From Vibrionales bacterium SWAT-3 (lineage in GTDB: Bacteria > Pseudomonadota > Gammaproteobacteria > Enterobacterales > Vibrionaceae), in NCBI GenBank assembly GCA_000169995.1, contig AAZW01000010.1, forward strand, positions 56,968 through 120,967: a stretch of DNA of 64,000 bases, in the 5' to 3' direction. Under the pieces are notes generated by a model. That model ran no database searches. It saw only the letters and a program-made list of their open reading frames with translations, and was not told the DNA's origin. Positions 39,632-48,862 of this stretch are shown here, piece by piece. How positions within the stretch are numbered: position 1 is the stretch's first letter; each line of letters opens with the position of its first letter. The position numbers and the translations under genes are program-made.

Positions 39632-40653
39632 GGACCGGTGCGGTAGCCCTCTGTGCCATTGGGTGCGATCTTCCAGTTTTCTAGATGCTCAACAATGCCA
39701 TTAAGCTGCTTTTCATTGAACTGCTTAAGCGGTTTATCTTCCAGCTCTTTACGGTCAATCAATACCTCAACAAAACGCTTAGGTAATACTTTTGCCAGTG
39801 TGTTCTTTAAGCTCTGGTTTGGGTGCTTCTCACGAGAGTTCGCCAACAACTCAGTCACATCAGCTTCTGGTACTAGATTAATCGAAACCGACTGACCCGC
39901 TTTCCAGAATGAAGAGATTTGCAGAACAGAAGGGCCAGATAGACCGCGGTGCGTAAACAGCAGCGCTTCTTTAAACAAAGTACCATCTTGCGCCGTGATC
40001 TCCGCAGGAATCGCGATACCAGAAAGCTCAGCGAAATCTTCTTTGTCTTCTTTATGTAGCGTGAACGGTACTAAGCCTGCCGTAGTTGGCATCACAGACA
40101 AACCAAACTGCTCGGCAATCTTGTAGCCAAATGGCGTGGCGCCCAGCTTAGGCATCGACAAACCACCGGTCGCTACCACCAGTGAATCACACTCAACTTG
40201 GTCGGTATTGAGGTGCATTTTGAAGCCAGAATCGGTCTTTTCGATGGAATGAACATCGCAGCGGTAGCGCTGTTCGACTTTCGCTTGCTGACACTCTTCA
40301 AGCAGCATGCTGACGATGTCTTTTGCGGTATGGTCATTCACACAGAACAGCTGCCCATGATCACGCTCTTCGAACTCAATGCCGTACTTACTCACCATAG
40401 AGATGAAATCCCAGTTGGTGTATTGAGACAAAGCCGACTTTACGAAGTGAGGGTTATTACACAGGAAGTTGTTCGCTGATACATCGTAATTAGTGAAGTT
40501 ACAGCGGCCACCACCTGAGATTAAAATTTTTCTGCCTGGCTTTTTCGCATGATCAACCACCAGCACTCGTCGGCCGCGTTTACCAGCTTCCGCGGCACAC
40601 ATTAAGCCTGCGGCGCCCGCACCAATTACGATTACATCAAATTTTTCACTCAT
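39632..40653 (-). pseudogene. yhiN: 5' fragment of interrupted yhiN (BaiN/HI0933-like flavoprotein)
   Basis: First ~340 codons of the host flavoprotein: FAD-binding GAGAAGLMCAAE, GGGRCNFTNYDVS, VATGGLSMPK, through to APNGTEGYRT. The frame then enters the element and stops after GPFLTH. The start is set at ATG 40653 (MSEKFDVIVIG), matching the family; the frame is open to 40680. This half lacks the C-terminal flavin contacts, so the host copy should be inactive. The gene order yhiN-uspB-uspA is the same as in enterics. Confidence 0.93.
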
Positions 40654-40713
40654 TGTGGTTCTGCTTTCTTCACTTTGCATTCCGAGTACGCCCTGTTCTC
40701 AAAATGCCATCAA

Positions 40714-40746
40714 TAAAAAAGGATGTGCGTTAACAGCACATCCTTA
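40714..40746 (-). terminator. terminator after uspB
   Basis: Minus-strand AAGGATGTGC and GCACATCCTT stem followed by six T. Confidence 0.85.
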
Positions 40747-40882
40747 CTAATTGCTCGCTATTTTAGCGGCAATTTTAAACTTTGCAATTGGTGTTCAATC
40801 GTACAAACTTCATACACTCACTAGTGTATATCAAAGTCCAACGAGAAAATAACCGACACTCTAATCACACACGCTGATTTAC

Positions 40883-41206
40883 CTAGACGATAAACGCGGA
40901 CAATAAAGTCACACCAAGCAGACCCGAAGAAAGTATAAATAGCTCTCTCACTCGATCACATTTAGAGGTAAACACCTCGTCGTGGTGATGGTGGTACTCT
41001 TTGCTTTTGATGTAACTAAACAAGCGAACTTGTTTGGTCATATTGCCATGAGTTGTGAAGAACCCACCTCCGTCTACTTGTTGATAAAGTAGAGGATGTG
41101 CTTCTCGCATAATATAGATGAGTGTTCTTAGCGCAGTAAAATAACGCGCCCAGTTCACACAAGTCACAACCATTAGTGCAAATAGAATAGTGTCGCCGCT
41201 GATCAT
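40883..41206 (-). CDS. uspB: universal stress protein B
   Basis: 107 aa inner-membrane protein with one N-terminal and one C-terminal helix. [25 protein letters not shown] and the HHHHDEVF..C region follow E. coli UspB closely. In E. coli it is sigma-S-controlled and needed for ethanol tolerance in stationary phase. It lies next to uspA as there, but here ferritin is placed between them. Confidence 0.95.
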   Translation of the reverse strand: MISGDTILFALMVVTCVNWARYFTALRTLIYIMREAHPLLYQQVDGGGFFTTHGNMTKQVRLFSYIKSKEYHHHHDEVFTSKCDRVRELFILSSGLLGVTLLSAFIV

Positions 41207-41274
41207 CCTTTCCTCCCTACATCTTCAAAGGAAAACTCAAAAGAAAAAGATAATCAGAGTCTTTTTCTTACAGC

Positions 41275-41802
41275 CTAGACTGCAGGAGCATCCATGATTG
41301 AAGATGAACCATCTTTTGCCAATTGCGCTAAGTCTTTATCAATAAAGAACAGTGCTTTACCGTCTTCACCAACAAGCTCTAGCTTATCCAATACACCTTT
41401 AAACAACTTCTCTTCTTCGTGTTGCTCTGCAACGTACCATTGCAGGAAGTTAAAGGTTGAGTAGTCTTGTGTGCTGAAAGCAACGTGAGCCAGCTTATTG
41501 ATCTTTTCAGTAATCATCTGCTCGTGTTCGTAGGTTTCACGGAATACTGCGCCAAGGCTTTCAAATTCATGTTTTGGTGCTTCAATCGCACCCAGAATTG
41601 GCATTGCACCTGTTTCACTTACGTAAGTAAAAAGACGCTGCATGTGCTCCATTTCTTCTACCGCATGAGCACGCAGAAACTCTGCTGCACCTTCAAATCC
41701 TTTGTCTTCACACCAAGCACTCATTTGTAAGTATAGATTGGATGAGAAAAATTCTAGATTAATTTGATCGTTCAGTTGCTCAACCATAGTTTTTGACAGC
41801 AT
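41275..41802 (-). CDS. ftnA: non-haem ferritin
   Basis: Iron-storage protein of 175 aa with the ferroxidase ligands in the four-helix bundle: [29 protein letters not shown] and YVAEQHEEE. It assembles into 24-mer shells that oxidise and store iron. The gene is divergent from uspA and followed by uspB. RyhB/Fur are likely to act on its expression, but no Fur box is evident just upstream. Confidence 0.96.
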   Translation of the reverse strand: MLSKTMVEQLNDQINLEFFSSNLYLQMSAWCEDKGFEGAAEFLRAHAVEEMEHMQRLFTYVSETGAMPILGAIEAPKHEFESLGAVFRETYEHEQMITEKINKLAHVAFSTQDYSTFNFLQWYVAEQHEEEKLFKGVLDKLELVGEDGKALFFIDKDLAQLAKDGSSSIMDAPAV

Positions 41803-41991
41803 TTAAGACTCCTAAGTACATCCTCAATTTTCTTTACTATATCACTATTTTATTAATATCTCGCTGACCATTAGTTAACCGATATTTCGAACCTTCACTA
41901 CGCAAGACGATGGATATGAGATCACTTCAGCAAAAAAAGGCATCGCATAGTGCTAATCTTTAATCAGACAATGAATAAAGGAGGTAGCGAT

Positions 41992-42426
41992 ATGAGTTAC
42001 AAACATATTTTGGTCGCGGTCGATTTATCAGATGACAGCAAATTAATTGTGGATAAAGCGGTAGCATTGGCAAAGCCATTAGAAGCCAAAGTCTCTTTTA
42101 TCCATATCGATATTAACTATGCCGAGCTCTATACCGGGCTGATTGACATCAACATGGCAGAGACCCAGCACAACGCGATGGAAGCGTCTCGTATTCAGCT
42201 ACAAAACTTTGCGGAGCACGCTCAATACCCGATTACTCACACGCTTGTGGGTAGTGGTGATTTGAGCCACGAGTTGTGCGATACCATCACCGAATACAAC
42301 GTTGATTTAGTGGTGTGTGGTCATCATCAAGATTTTTGGAGCAAGTTGCTCTCTTCTACACGACAACTGATCAATGCCACTCCGGTTGATATGCTGGTCG
42401 TGCCTCTAAGAGATTCAGAAGACTAA
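41992..42426 (+). CDS. uspA: universal stress protein A
   Basis: 144 aa cytosolic stress protein of the UspA fold. [11 protein letters not shown] at the start and the late [23 protein letters not shown] with the G-x2-G-like region VGSGD are typical. ATG at 41992 with GGAGG seven bases upstream is preferred over the longer frame from 41950. Induced by growth arrest in E. coli. Confidence 0.95.
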   Translation: MSYKHILVAVDLSDDSKLIVDKAVALAKPLEAKVSFIHIDINYAELYTGLIDINMAETQHNAMEASRIQLQNFAEHAQYPITHTLVGSGDLSHELCDTITEYNVDLVVCGHHQDFWSKLLSSTRQLINATPVDMLVVPLRDSED

Positions 42427-42478
42427 TGATTTAAGGTTAGGTAACATACAGCTCATCTCTTAATAACGAAGTTTTACT

Positions 42479-43357
42479 ATGAGCTATTTAGCTGGTGTTA
42501 CCCTCCTATGGGCCTTCTCTTTTAGCCTGATTGGCGTCTACCTTGCTGGTCAGGTTGATTCTTGGTTCTCTGTTCTGATGCGTGTTGCTCTGGCAGGTAT
42601 CGTCTTTCTTCCTTTCCTGAAATTCCGTGGCATCCCTGGGAAATTGATCGGTAAATTGATGGCGATTGGTGGTATTCAGCTTGGCCTGATGTACTGCTTC
42701 TATTACCAATCTTTCTTGCTGCTATCCGTACCGGAAGTACTGCTATTTACCGTCTTTACTCCAATCTATGTCACTCTGATTTATGACTTCCTAAAAGGGC
42801 AATTCTCACCTTGGTACTTAGTCACGGCTGCGATTGCGGTATTGGGCGCAGTATTCATTAAGTTCGCTGGAATTAACGACAACTTTTTGGTTGGATTCCT
42901 AGTCGTGCAAGGTGCAAACCTCTGCTTTGCGATTGGTCAGGTGGGCTACAAAGTGGTGATGGAGAAGGAGTCGACAGAGCTTCCTCAACATACGGTATTT
43001 GGCTATTTCTACCTGGGCGCTCTTTGCGTGGCTTCGGTTGCGTTCATGCTTCTAGGCAACCCTGAAAAACTACCAACCACTTCACTTCAATGGGGAATCC
43101 TTATCTACCTAGGCTTAATTGCTTCTGGGTTGGGTTACTTTATGTGGAACAAAGGTGCATGCATGGTAAACGCAGGTGCACTTGCCGTAATGAACAACGT
43201 GTTGGTACCTGCAGGTCTAGTCGTAAACATCCTGATCTGGAACCGAGACGTTGACTTGGTACGACTATCGATTGGCGGCGGGGTTATCTTGCTTTCTCTC
43301 ATCGTGAATGAGACGTGGGTGAAAAAGCGAGTGGCGAGATCGGCGGCGAACGCCTAA
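42479..43357 (+). CDS. EamA-family (DMT) transporter
   Basis: 292 aa with ten predicted helices in two repeats. GVTLLWAFSFSLIGVYL and the IYLGLIASGLGYFMWNKGA block match the carboxylate/amino acid/amine group of the DMT superfamily. It follows uspA by about 50 bases and may be co-transcribed with it. It shares little sequence with the EamA gene at 14965. Substrate unknown. Confidence 0.82.
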   Translation: MSYLAGVTLLWAFSFSLIGVYLAGQVDSWFSVLMRVALAGIVFLPFLKFRGIPGKLIGKLMAIGGIQLGLMYCFYYQSFLLLSVPEVLLFTVFTPIYVTLIYDFLKGQFSPWYLVTAAIAVLGAVFIKFAGINDNFLVGFLVVQGANLCFAIGQVGYKVVMEKESTELPQHTVFGYFYLGALCVASVAFMLLGNPEKLPTTSLQWGILIYLGLIASGLGYFMWNKGACMVNAGALAVMNNVLVPAGLVVNILIWNRDVDLVRLSIGGGVILLSLIVNETWVKKRVARSAANA

Positions 43358-43406
43358 CAAATTTTAATGCACCAGCGCGGCCAAATCTTCAACGAAGACA
43401 AAAAAC

Positions 43407-43434
43407 AAAAGAGCGACCTAAGGTCGCTCTTTTT
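43407..43434. terminator. bidirectional terminator
   Basis: AAAAGAGCGACC and GGTCGCTCTTTT, between the convergent EamA gene and the Cys/Lys-rich gene. Confidence 0.9.
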
Positions 43435-43474
43435 AGATATGGCTAACGTGTTGAATAATGTTCAACAGCTGATG

Positions 43475-44041
43475 TTAGTGAATGTGATTCACAACCACAG
43501 CCTGGTTTTCAGTGAAAGCTACATCATCAAGTCGTAAGTTGATGCGTTCCAATTCACTTTCCAGCTTCTGACTTTTCTTAAACAGCTTTTGCTGCTTCTT
43601 AATCATCTTCGCCAGCTTCTTATTGTATTTCTCTTGTTTCTTAGCCGCTTTCTTCGCTCGCTTCAGTTCTGATTTCTCATCACCACTCGCGTTAGCAATG
43701 CGTTTTTTCAGTTTGGCTTTTTTCGGTGACGCTTGTTTATCTGCGTCTCCAAGCCCAACGGCTGGGTCAAACATCTGAACAGATGAATCAGGCATCTCAG
43801 CTAAAGTAACTTCAGGCTTTGGTAGCGTTTCGGCTAACAGACCACAAGCCGCCTTTTCTTCAGCTGGCTTGCTCTGGCAACCGAGCGGTGGGATTGCAGT
43901 TGGTTTACATAGGTTCGCTTTGTCCGCCGATGAACGTGCACAAGAACGGCACACAAACTTTGGCTCAGTAACCAAGCTGTGGATCTCGCCTAGGTGTTCG
44001 GTAATATCTCGACGATTTAACTTACAAAAGCGTTTAGCCAT
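43475..44041 (-). CDS. hypothetical Cys- and Lys-rich protein under a Fur-like box
   Basis: 188 aa, not recognised. The first 70 residues hold Cys 6, 31, 34, 45, 55 and 66 (FVCRSCARSS includes a CxxC), suggesting a metal site or iron-sulphur cluster. Residues about 105-170 are extremely Lys-rich and probably a long coiled coil (KKAKLKKRIAN, KKAAKKQEKYNKKLAKMIKK). The last residues include two His (NHIH). No signal peptide or membrane helix. A Fur-like palindrome lies 14 bases before the ATG, so iron probably represses it. A cytosolic iron-handling or RNA-binding role is conceivable but unproven. Confidence 0.75.
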   Translation of the reverse strand: MAKRFCKLNRRDITEHLGEIHSLVTEPKFVCRSCARSSADKANLCKPTAIPPLGCQSKPAEEKAACGLLAETLPKPEVTLAEMPDSSVQMFDPAVGLGDADKQASPKKAKLKKRIANASGDEKSELKRAKKAAKKQEKYNKKLAKMIKKQQKLFKKSQKLESELERINLRLDDVAFTENQAVVVNHIH

Positions 44042-44054
44042 GCTACAACTCCAG

Positions 44055-44077
44055 CTAAGAATAATAATGATTCTTAG
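44055..44077 (-). promoter_or_regulatory. Fur-box-like palindrome
   Basis: CTAAGAAT-7 bases-ATTCTTAG is a perfect 8-bp inverted repeat with AATAATAATGATTCTT inside, close to the GATAATGATAATCATTATC consensus. It is located directly upstream of the Cys/Lys-rich gene. Confidence 0.65.
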
Positions 44078-44162
44078 TTAGATATACATCCGTAACGCGA
44101 CTATCGCAAGTGTTAAATGGCAATTTATCGTATTTATGACGGGAAATTTTCTTAGCGCATCG

Positions 44163-44954
44163 CTAAGTCATTGATGCTTTCACATACACGTCAAAACGGT
44201 TCTTTTTGGTTTCGATCGCCATACTCGGTTTTTGCTCATCTAACCAAGCCGCATAATCGGGTCTTTTGACCACAACTCGCTTTGATGCGAGCTTCATTGC
44301 AGGCGCCAATAAAGCATCGGCATCTAAGTCTGCACCGACCAAAGATTGGAATACGCGCATCTCTTTTTTAACCAGAGCCGATTTCTTTTTGTTCTCTGGG
44401 TGTGGGTACATTGGATCTAGATACACCACATCCGGTTGCTCAAAGTGAGGGTCGTCGCTGAGCTTATCCAGCGCATCATGGCTTGAAGCATGAATCAACT
44501 TCATACGTTCGCTAACCCAACCACCGATATCAGGGTCTTGCTGCGCACGCTGTAATCCATCATCAAGCAACGCTGCAACAACAGGGTGACGCTCGACCAT
44601 CTGCACCTTACAACCTAGAGAAGCGAGTACAAATGCATCGCGCCCTAGGCCAGCCGTACCATCAAGAATGGTTGGCGTAGCGCCTTTATTTAAACCTGCC
44701 GCCTTGGCGATAGCTTGGCCTTTGCCACCACCAAACTTACGTCGATGACCAACCGCGCCGCCAACTAAATCAACGAAGATAGCGCCTAGTTTGGGCTCGT
44801 CTACTTTGCGCAGCTCAAGTCGCTCGCTAGTCAGCACCAAAGCAAATTCGCTGTTTTCATCGTGAGATAAATTCCAACGGGTCGCTAAGTCATTCAGATG
44901 ATCGATTTGGGTAGCATCTTCGCAAATCAGTTGTAGTTGCAAGGTCGTCTCCAA
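44163..44954 (-). CDS. rsmJ: 16S rRNA (guanine1516-N2)-methyltransferase
   Basis: 263 aa SAM-dependent enzyme (YhiQ) that methylates G1516 of 16S r[21 protein letters not shown] is the SAM site and [13 protein letters not shown] the catalytic DPMY motif. In E. coli it follows prlC; here a GGDEF-EAL gene and asnC separate the two. ATG start; the Fur-linked gene follows it. Confidence 0.95.
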   Translation of the reverse strand: METTLQLQLICEDATQIDHLNDLATRWNLSHDENSEFALVLTSERLELRKVDEPKLGAIFVDLVGGAVGHRRKFGGGKGQAIAKAAGLNKGATPTILDGTAGLGRDAFVLASLGCKVQMVERHPVVAALLDDGLQRAQQDPDIGGWVSERMKLIHASSHDALDKLSDDPHFEQPDVVYLDPMYPHPENKKKSALVKKEMRVFQSLVGADLDADALLAPAMKLASKRVVVKRPDYAAWLDEQKPSMAIETKKNRFDVYVKASMT

Positions 44955-45081
44955 CAGACAGTAGTATTCAAAACAAAAGAGGCAACCAGTTTACCTGATT
45001 GCCTCAACAATACATATTAGCGGTGCAAACTATTAGCACCGAAAGTAGCGAGATTAAACAAGGCCCGTACACAAGGCCTAG

Positions 45082-48000
45082 TTAGTTTGCATTTTCTAGC
45101 ACTCGCTCTTGCTGAAGCTCATCAACCAGCTCAGCAAGCGGCTTAGGTCGGCCAATGATGTAGCCCTGTGCATAGTTAACACCGAGCTCAATCAGCTTGT
45201 CGATGATCTGGGTGTTTTCAACGAACTCGGCCACTGTGTGCTTACCCATCTGCTTGGCTAGATCATTGATAGAACGAACCATCACATGGTCCATCTCATT
45301 GACATCAATATCACGCACGAACAAACCATCGATCTTAACGATATCGACTGGCAGCTTCTTCAAGTAACCAAACGACGATAAACCAGACCCGAAATCATCG
45401 AGCGCGATCATGCAACCAAGATCTTTGATTCGAGTGAAGAACTTGATCGCCTGCTTCATATTACTCATCGCCGCTGTTTCGGTGATCTCTAAGCAGATCT
45501 TATGACACGGAATCGGCGAGTTACTCAAGCTTTCAATCAAGAACTCAACAAACTCCCGGTTACCCATCGAGTGACCAGAAAGGTTGATAGAGCACATCCC
45601 TAGCTCATCAATCAGATGTGGACGTTGCTCCAACCAGCTCAGTGTCTGGCCGATCACTTGGCGATCAATCAAATGCGCAATGTTGTAGCGCTCAGAAGCT
45701 GGCATGAAGATCCCAGGAGAGATGTATTCCCCATCGACGTTCTTAATGCGGACCAAGATCTCGAAGTGCATTTTATCGCTGTCTTCGTCTAAACCTAAAA
45801 TACGCTGCGCAAACAACTCCAAGCGATCATTAGCTAAAGCTTCATGTACTAAATTGACGCACTCCATCTCTAGGTGACGTCGACGCAAGTCTTCATCATC
45901 TTGATGGTATAGGTGATAACGGTTACGCCCTTCCTCTTTAGCCGCATGACACGCCGCATCTGCCTGAGCATGCACCATTTGTGGCGTTGCGGCAGTATGG
46001 TCGATCAATCGAATACCGATAGAGCAGGTTAAGTTAAGTCGGATGTCATCCCACAAGAATGGATTGTCGCCCATCATCGAAATGATACTGCGACACACAT
46101 TCACCGCGTCTCGCTCAGTACAGTCTTTGATGAGTACCGCAAACTCATCCCCACCCATACGCGCCAATACCGCATTGTATGGCAGTACCTCTTCCAATAA
46201 CTGCGCGCTAAACAAGATCGCAGCATCGCCCGCTTCATGCCCTGCGGTATCATTCAGTACTTTCAGCTGGTCTAGGTCTAAGAACAACATTGCGTGAGTG
46301 CGCATGTGGCTCTCAACCTCTTTGAGTGCCTTCTGTAGTTCTTGCTCAAAGTGGTTACGATTAAAGGTGTCAGTCAACAGATCGTACTGTGCTTGATACT
46401 CTAGCTTTTCTGACAGCTCGTGTGTTTCAGTGATGTCTTCACCCACAATCAGCAACTGATCAGACTCCACCAGCGGGCGGATATTTTCTCGAATCCAAAT
46501 CGTGCTGCCGTCAGCATGACGATACTCAATATCACGACGCCACACACCACGAATCTTATGCTGTGGTTGCAGCAAGATATGACGCGGAATCATCGCGTTT
46601 TCATCGACATAGAACTCTCTAGGACGATGGCCTAACAGTTTATCCAGTGGGTAGCCAAGCAGCTCTTCGGCAAACTGGTTCACTTGCTGGATGCGGTTAT
46701 TACCGTCCAAGGTAATCATCATCACCGGCTGTTTGTCGTAATAGAGTTTTAGGTTCGCTTCACGTTGGAAAAGCTTGTTCTCAGCCAGCTTGCGTGAAGT
46801 GACATCACGAGCCTCAAACAAGAACTGAATATCACCCTCTTCACTACCCGGCATTGGCTTTAATGAGATATCCAATACCATCGCACCGCGATCTCGGCAC
46901 CAAACCTCAGCTTCAAAGCGTAAAGATGGGTGATCATCTCGCTCAATAAAATACTCTTTCAACACCTCACTGGCAGAATCTTCCCAGTGCTGATGTTCTT
47001 GCAAAGGTGTTCCTAGCTTATAGCCCTGATTGTAGAGCAGCTCATGCAGCTTGCTATTACTCGACAGCAACACACCGCCTTTGTCGATAATGCCCATAAA
47101 CTGAAGGCTCTGGTCGAATATCGACTCCAACAATCGTTGGCTTTGGCGGCTAGCACGTTCGCTCTTCTTGAGACGATTGAGGTAATACACCAAGGTGGCG
47201 ATCACGCATGACATGCCAAGGAACATTAAACCTATGGTGCGAATTTCATCACGGTAGCGCATCAGGAAAGGCTTAGGCTTGTTAAGGAACGTCACCGCGG
47301 CTTCGTTTTCTGCACCTAAGTCCCAACGCGATATTTGTTGATAGTCGAGTTTAATCTCCGGAGCACCAGCGACCACAGGAGGCAACGGTTCATTAGGGTT
47401 CGCCAACACCTGCAACAAAACACGACCAGTGTTACGCCCTTGAGTTTCACCGCTTTGAATCACACCGCCAATGGCACCAAAGCCTAGGCCTAAGTCGTGC
47501 ACCATATACAGTGGCATTTGCGTTTTAATGTTCAGCTGGCGCCAGTCTTCATCACTGCTCACATCACCTTTCGCATCTCGGTAATACGCCCAAAACAGCA
47601 AGCTTTTCCCTAGGTCTGCACGCTGCGAGAAAGTCGTCAGTTCTTGGTATGAGTCTGGAACATAATGTTCAATCAAATCTGCAAATTGAGGGTTAGTTTC
47701 AATAAACAGATCGATTTGCGCACGAATGGCCTCACCAGTCACCGAATGATCGGTCACCATGTAGACTTTTTTCACGGTCGCTTGGAGGCGCTTGATCAGT
47801 TCGATGTTACCAACCAGATCGATGTCTTCAGTGATACCGGTTGCGTTCAAACCTTCGATCATTTTAGGGGAGAAGTTGTTGATGCCACCAAAGATGACCG
47901 GGGTGTCTTTAAGATCCGGAGCCAAACGCTTCATCAGATTGAGGGCATTGTTATCACTCACCACAACTGCCGCAAATTCTTCGTGCATTAATTTGGTGTG

Positions 48001-48231
48001 ATAAAGCTGGTACACGCGCTCGAGGTATTCAGGGTTTTGAGAGCGTTTGCTGTCGAGGTAAACGACGCGGTAAGACAACCCGTCGCGATCGAGCTCTTCG
48101 GACAACCCTTTATGGAAATCATCTGTCCAAAAGAAGCCTTGATGGTAGGAGTGGATCACCAATACATCTTTTGTCTGCGCCGAAGCAAATACGCTCCAAC
48201 ACATCGCAATAAATAACACCCAAAATCGCAC
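45082..48231 (-). CDS. sensor GGDEF-EAL protein with periplasmic ABC-type binding domain
   Basis: About 1049 aa cyclic-di-GMP enzyme. Signal segment (FWVLFIAMCWSVFASAQ), a periplasmic solute-binding-like domain (VIHSYHQGFFWTDDFHKGL, to about residue 320), one membrane helix (GLMFLGMSCVIATLVYYL), two PAS domains, GGDEF (intact RMGGDEFAVLIKD, without an RxxD I-site before it) and EAL. The EAL box reads EILVR, with Glu and Arg kept, and DDFGSG loop 6, LEITETA and QGYIIGRP are present, so phosphodiesterase activity is likely. GTG at 48231, preceded by AGGG, is preferred: the longest frame (to 48339) would overlap asnC's start. Confidence 0.88.
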   Translation of the reverse strand: MRFWVLFIAMCWSVFASAQTKDVLVIHSYHQGFFWTDDFHKGLSEELDRDGLSYRVVYLDSKRSQNPEYLERVYQLYHTKLMHEEFAAVVVSDNNALNLMKRLAPDLKDTPVIFGGINNFSPKMIEGLNATGITEDIDLVGNIELIKRLQATVKKVYMVTDHSVTGEAIRAQIDLFIETNPQFADLIEHYVPDSYQELTTFSQRADLGKSLLFWAYYRDAKGDVSSDEDWRQLNIKTQMPLYMVHDLGLGFGAIGGVIQSGETQGRNTGRVLLQVLANPNEPLPPVVAGAPEIKLDYQQISRWDLGAENEAAVTFLNKPKPFLMRYRDEIRTIGLMFLGMSCVIATLVYYLNRLKKSERASRQSQRLLESIFDQSLQFMGIIDKGGVLLSSNSKLHELLYNQGYKLGTPLQEHQHWEDSASEVLKEYFIERDDHPSLRFEAEVWCRDRGAMVLDISLKPMPGSEEGDIQFLFEARDVTSRKLAENKLFQREANLKLYYDKQPVMMITLDGNNRIQQVNQFAEELLGYPLDKLLGHRPREFYVDENAMIPRHILLQPQHKIRGVWRRDIEYRHADGSTIWIRENIRPLVESDQLLIVGEDITETHELSEKLEYQAQYDLLTDTFNRNHFEQELQKALKEVESHMRTHAMLFLDLDQLKVLNDTAGHEAGDAAILFSAQLLEEVLPYNAVLARMGGDEFAVLIKDCTERDAVNVCRSIISMMGDNPFLWDDIRLNLTCSIGIRLIDHTAATPQMVHAQADAACHAAKEEGRNRYHLYHQDDEDLRRRHLEMECVNLVHEALANDRLELFAQRILGLDEDSDKMHFEILVRIKNVDGEYISPGIFMPASERYNIAHLIDRQVIGQTLSWLEQRPHLIDELGMCSINLSGHSMGNREFVEFLIESLSNSPIPCHKICLEITETAAMSNMKQAIKFFTRIKDLGCMIALDDFGSGLSSFGYLKKLPVDIVKIDGLFVRDIDVNEMDHVMVRSINDLAKQMGKHTVAEFVENTQIIDKLIELGVNYAQGYIIGRPKPLAELVDELQQERVLENAN

Positions 48232-48329
48232 TGAATTCACCCTAACATCATTGTTGCTGCTAATATTATCACCCTTGGCTATGATATGTACTCTAGCCGA
48301 TATATTTTCATTAAATCTAAGGGTTAAGC

Positions 48330-48794
48330 ATGTCCACAACTACCGCTCGTCTCGATGACCTAGACCGTGCCATTCTGAAAACCTTGATGGAAGATGCTCG
48401 TACGCCTTACGCCGAGATGGCAAAGCAGTTTGACGTAAGTCCTGCAACTATTCACGTCCGTATCGAGAAAATGAGATCGGCCGACATTATTGAGCGTACC
48501 GAGGTTGTGGTAAACACGAAAAAGCTAGGTTACGACGTATGTTGCTTTATTGGCATCAACCTGAATGCAGCCAAAGATTACCACTCGGCAATCGCCAAAC
48601 TGAATGCTCTAGATGAAGTGGTTGAAGCCTACTACACCACTGGTGCGTACAATATTTTCGTTAAGTTGATGTGTAAATCGATTGAAGAGCTGCAGTTCGT
48701 CCTGATCGATAAGTTGCAGGCAATTGATGAAGTGCAATCAACCGAGACACTAATCTCACTGCAAAACCCAATCAATCGCAATGTGAACCCATAA
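48330..48794 (+). CDS. asnC: transcriptional regulator AsnC
   Basis: 154 aa Lrp/AsnC-family protein. The helix-turn-helix (MAKQFDVSPATIHVRIEKM) and ligand-binding RAM domain (GYDVCCFIGINLNAAKDYHSA, AYYTTGAYNIFVKLMC) are close to E. coli AsnC, the asparagine-responsive activator of asnA. No asnA is adjacent here; the divergent neighbour is the GGDEF-EAL gene, with about 100 bases between starts. Confidence 0.93.
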   Translation: MSTTTARLDDLDRAILKTLMEDARTPYAEMAKQFDVSPATIHVRIEKMRSADIIERTEVVVNTKKLGYDVCCFIGINLNAAKDYHSAIAKLNALDEVVEAYYTTGAYNIFVKLMCKSIEELQFVLIDKLQAIDEVQSTETLISLQNPINRNVNP

Positions 48795-48813
48795 TCGCTT
48801 GATAAATAGATAC

Positions 48814-48842
48814 AAAAAGAGCCTCACTAGGAGGCTCTTTTT
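48814..48842. terminator. bidirectional terminator of asnC and prlC
   Basis: AAAAAGAGCCTC and GAGGCTCTTTTT around CTAG-like loop, between two convergent genes. Confidence 0.88.
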
Positions 48843-48862
48843 ACACTCTGACCAGCACAATA

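Noticed and set aside
48232..48339. 36-residue N-terminal extension of the GGDEF-EAL protein
   Set aside because: It would overlap the asnC start and place a non-hydrophobic stretch before the signal sequence.
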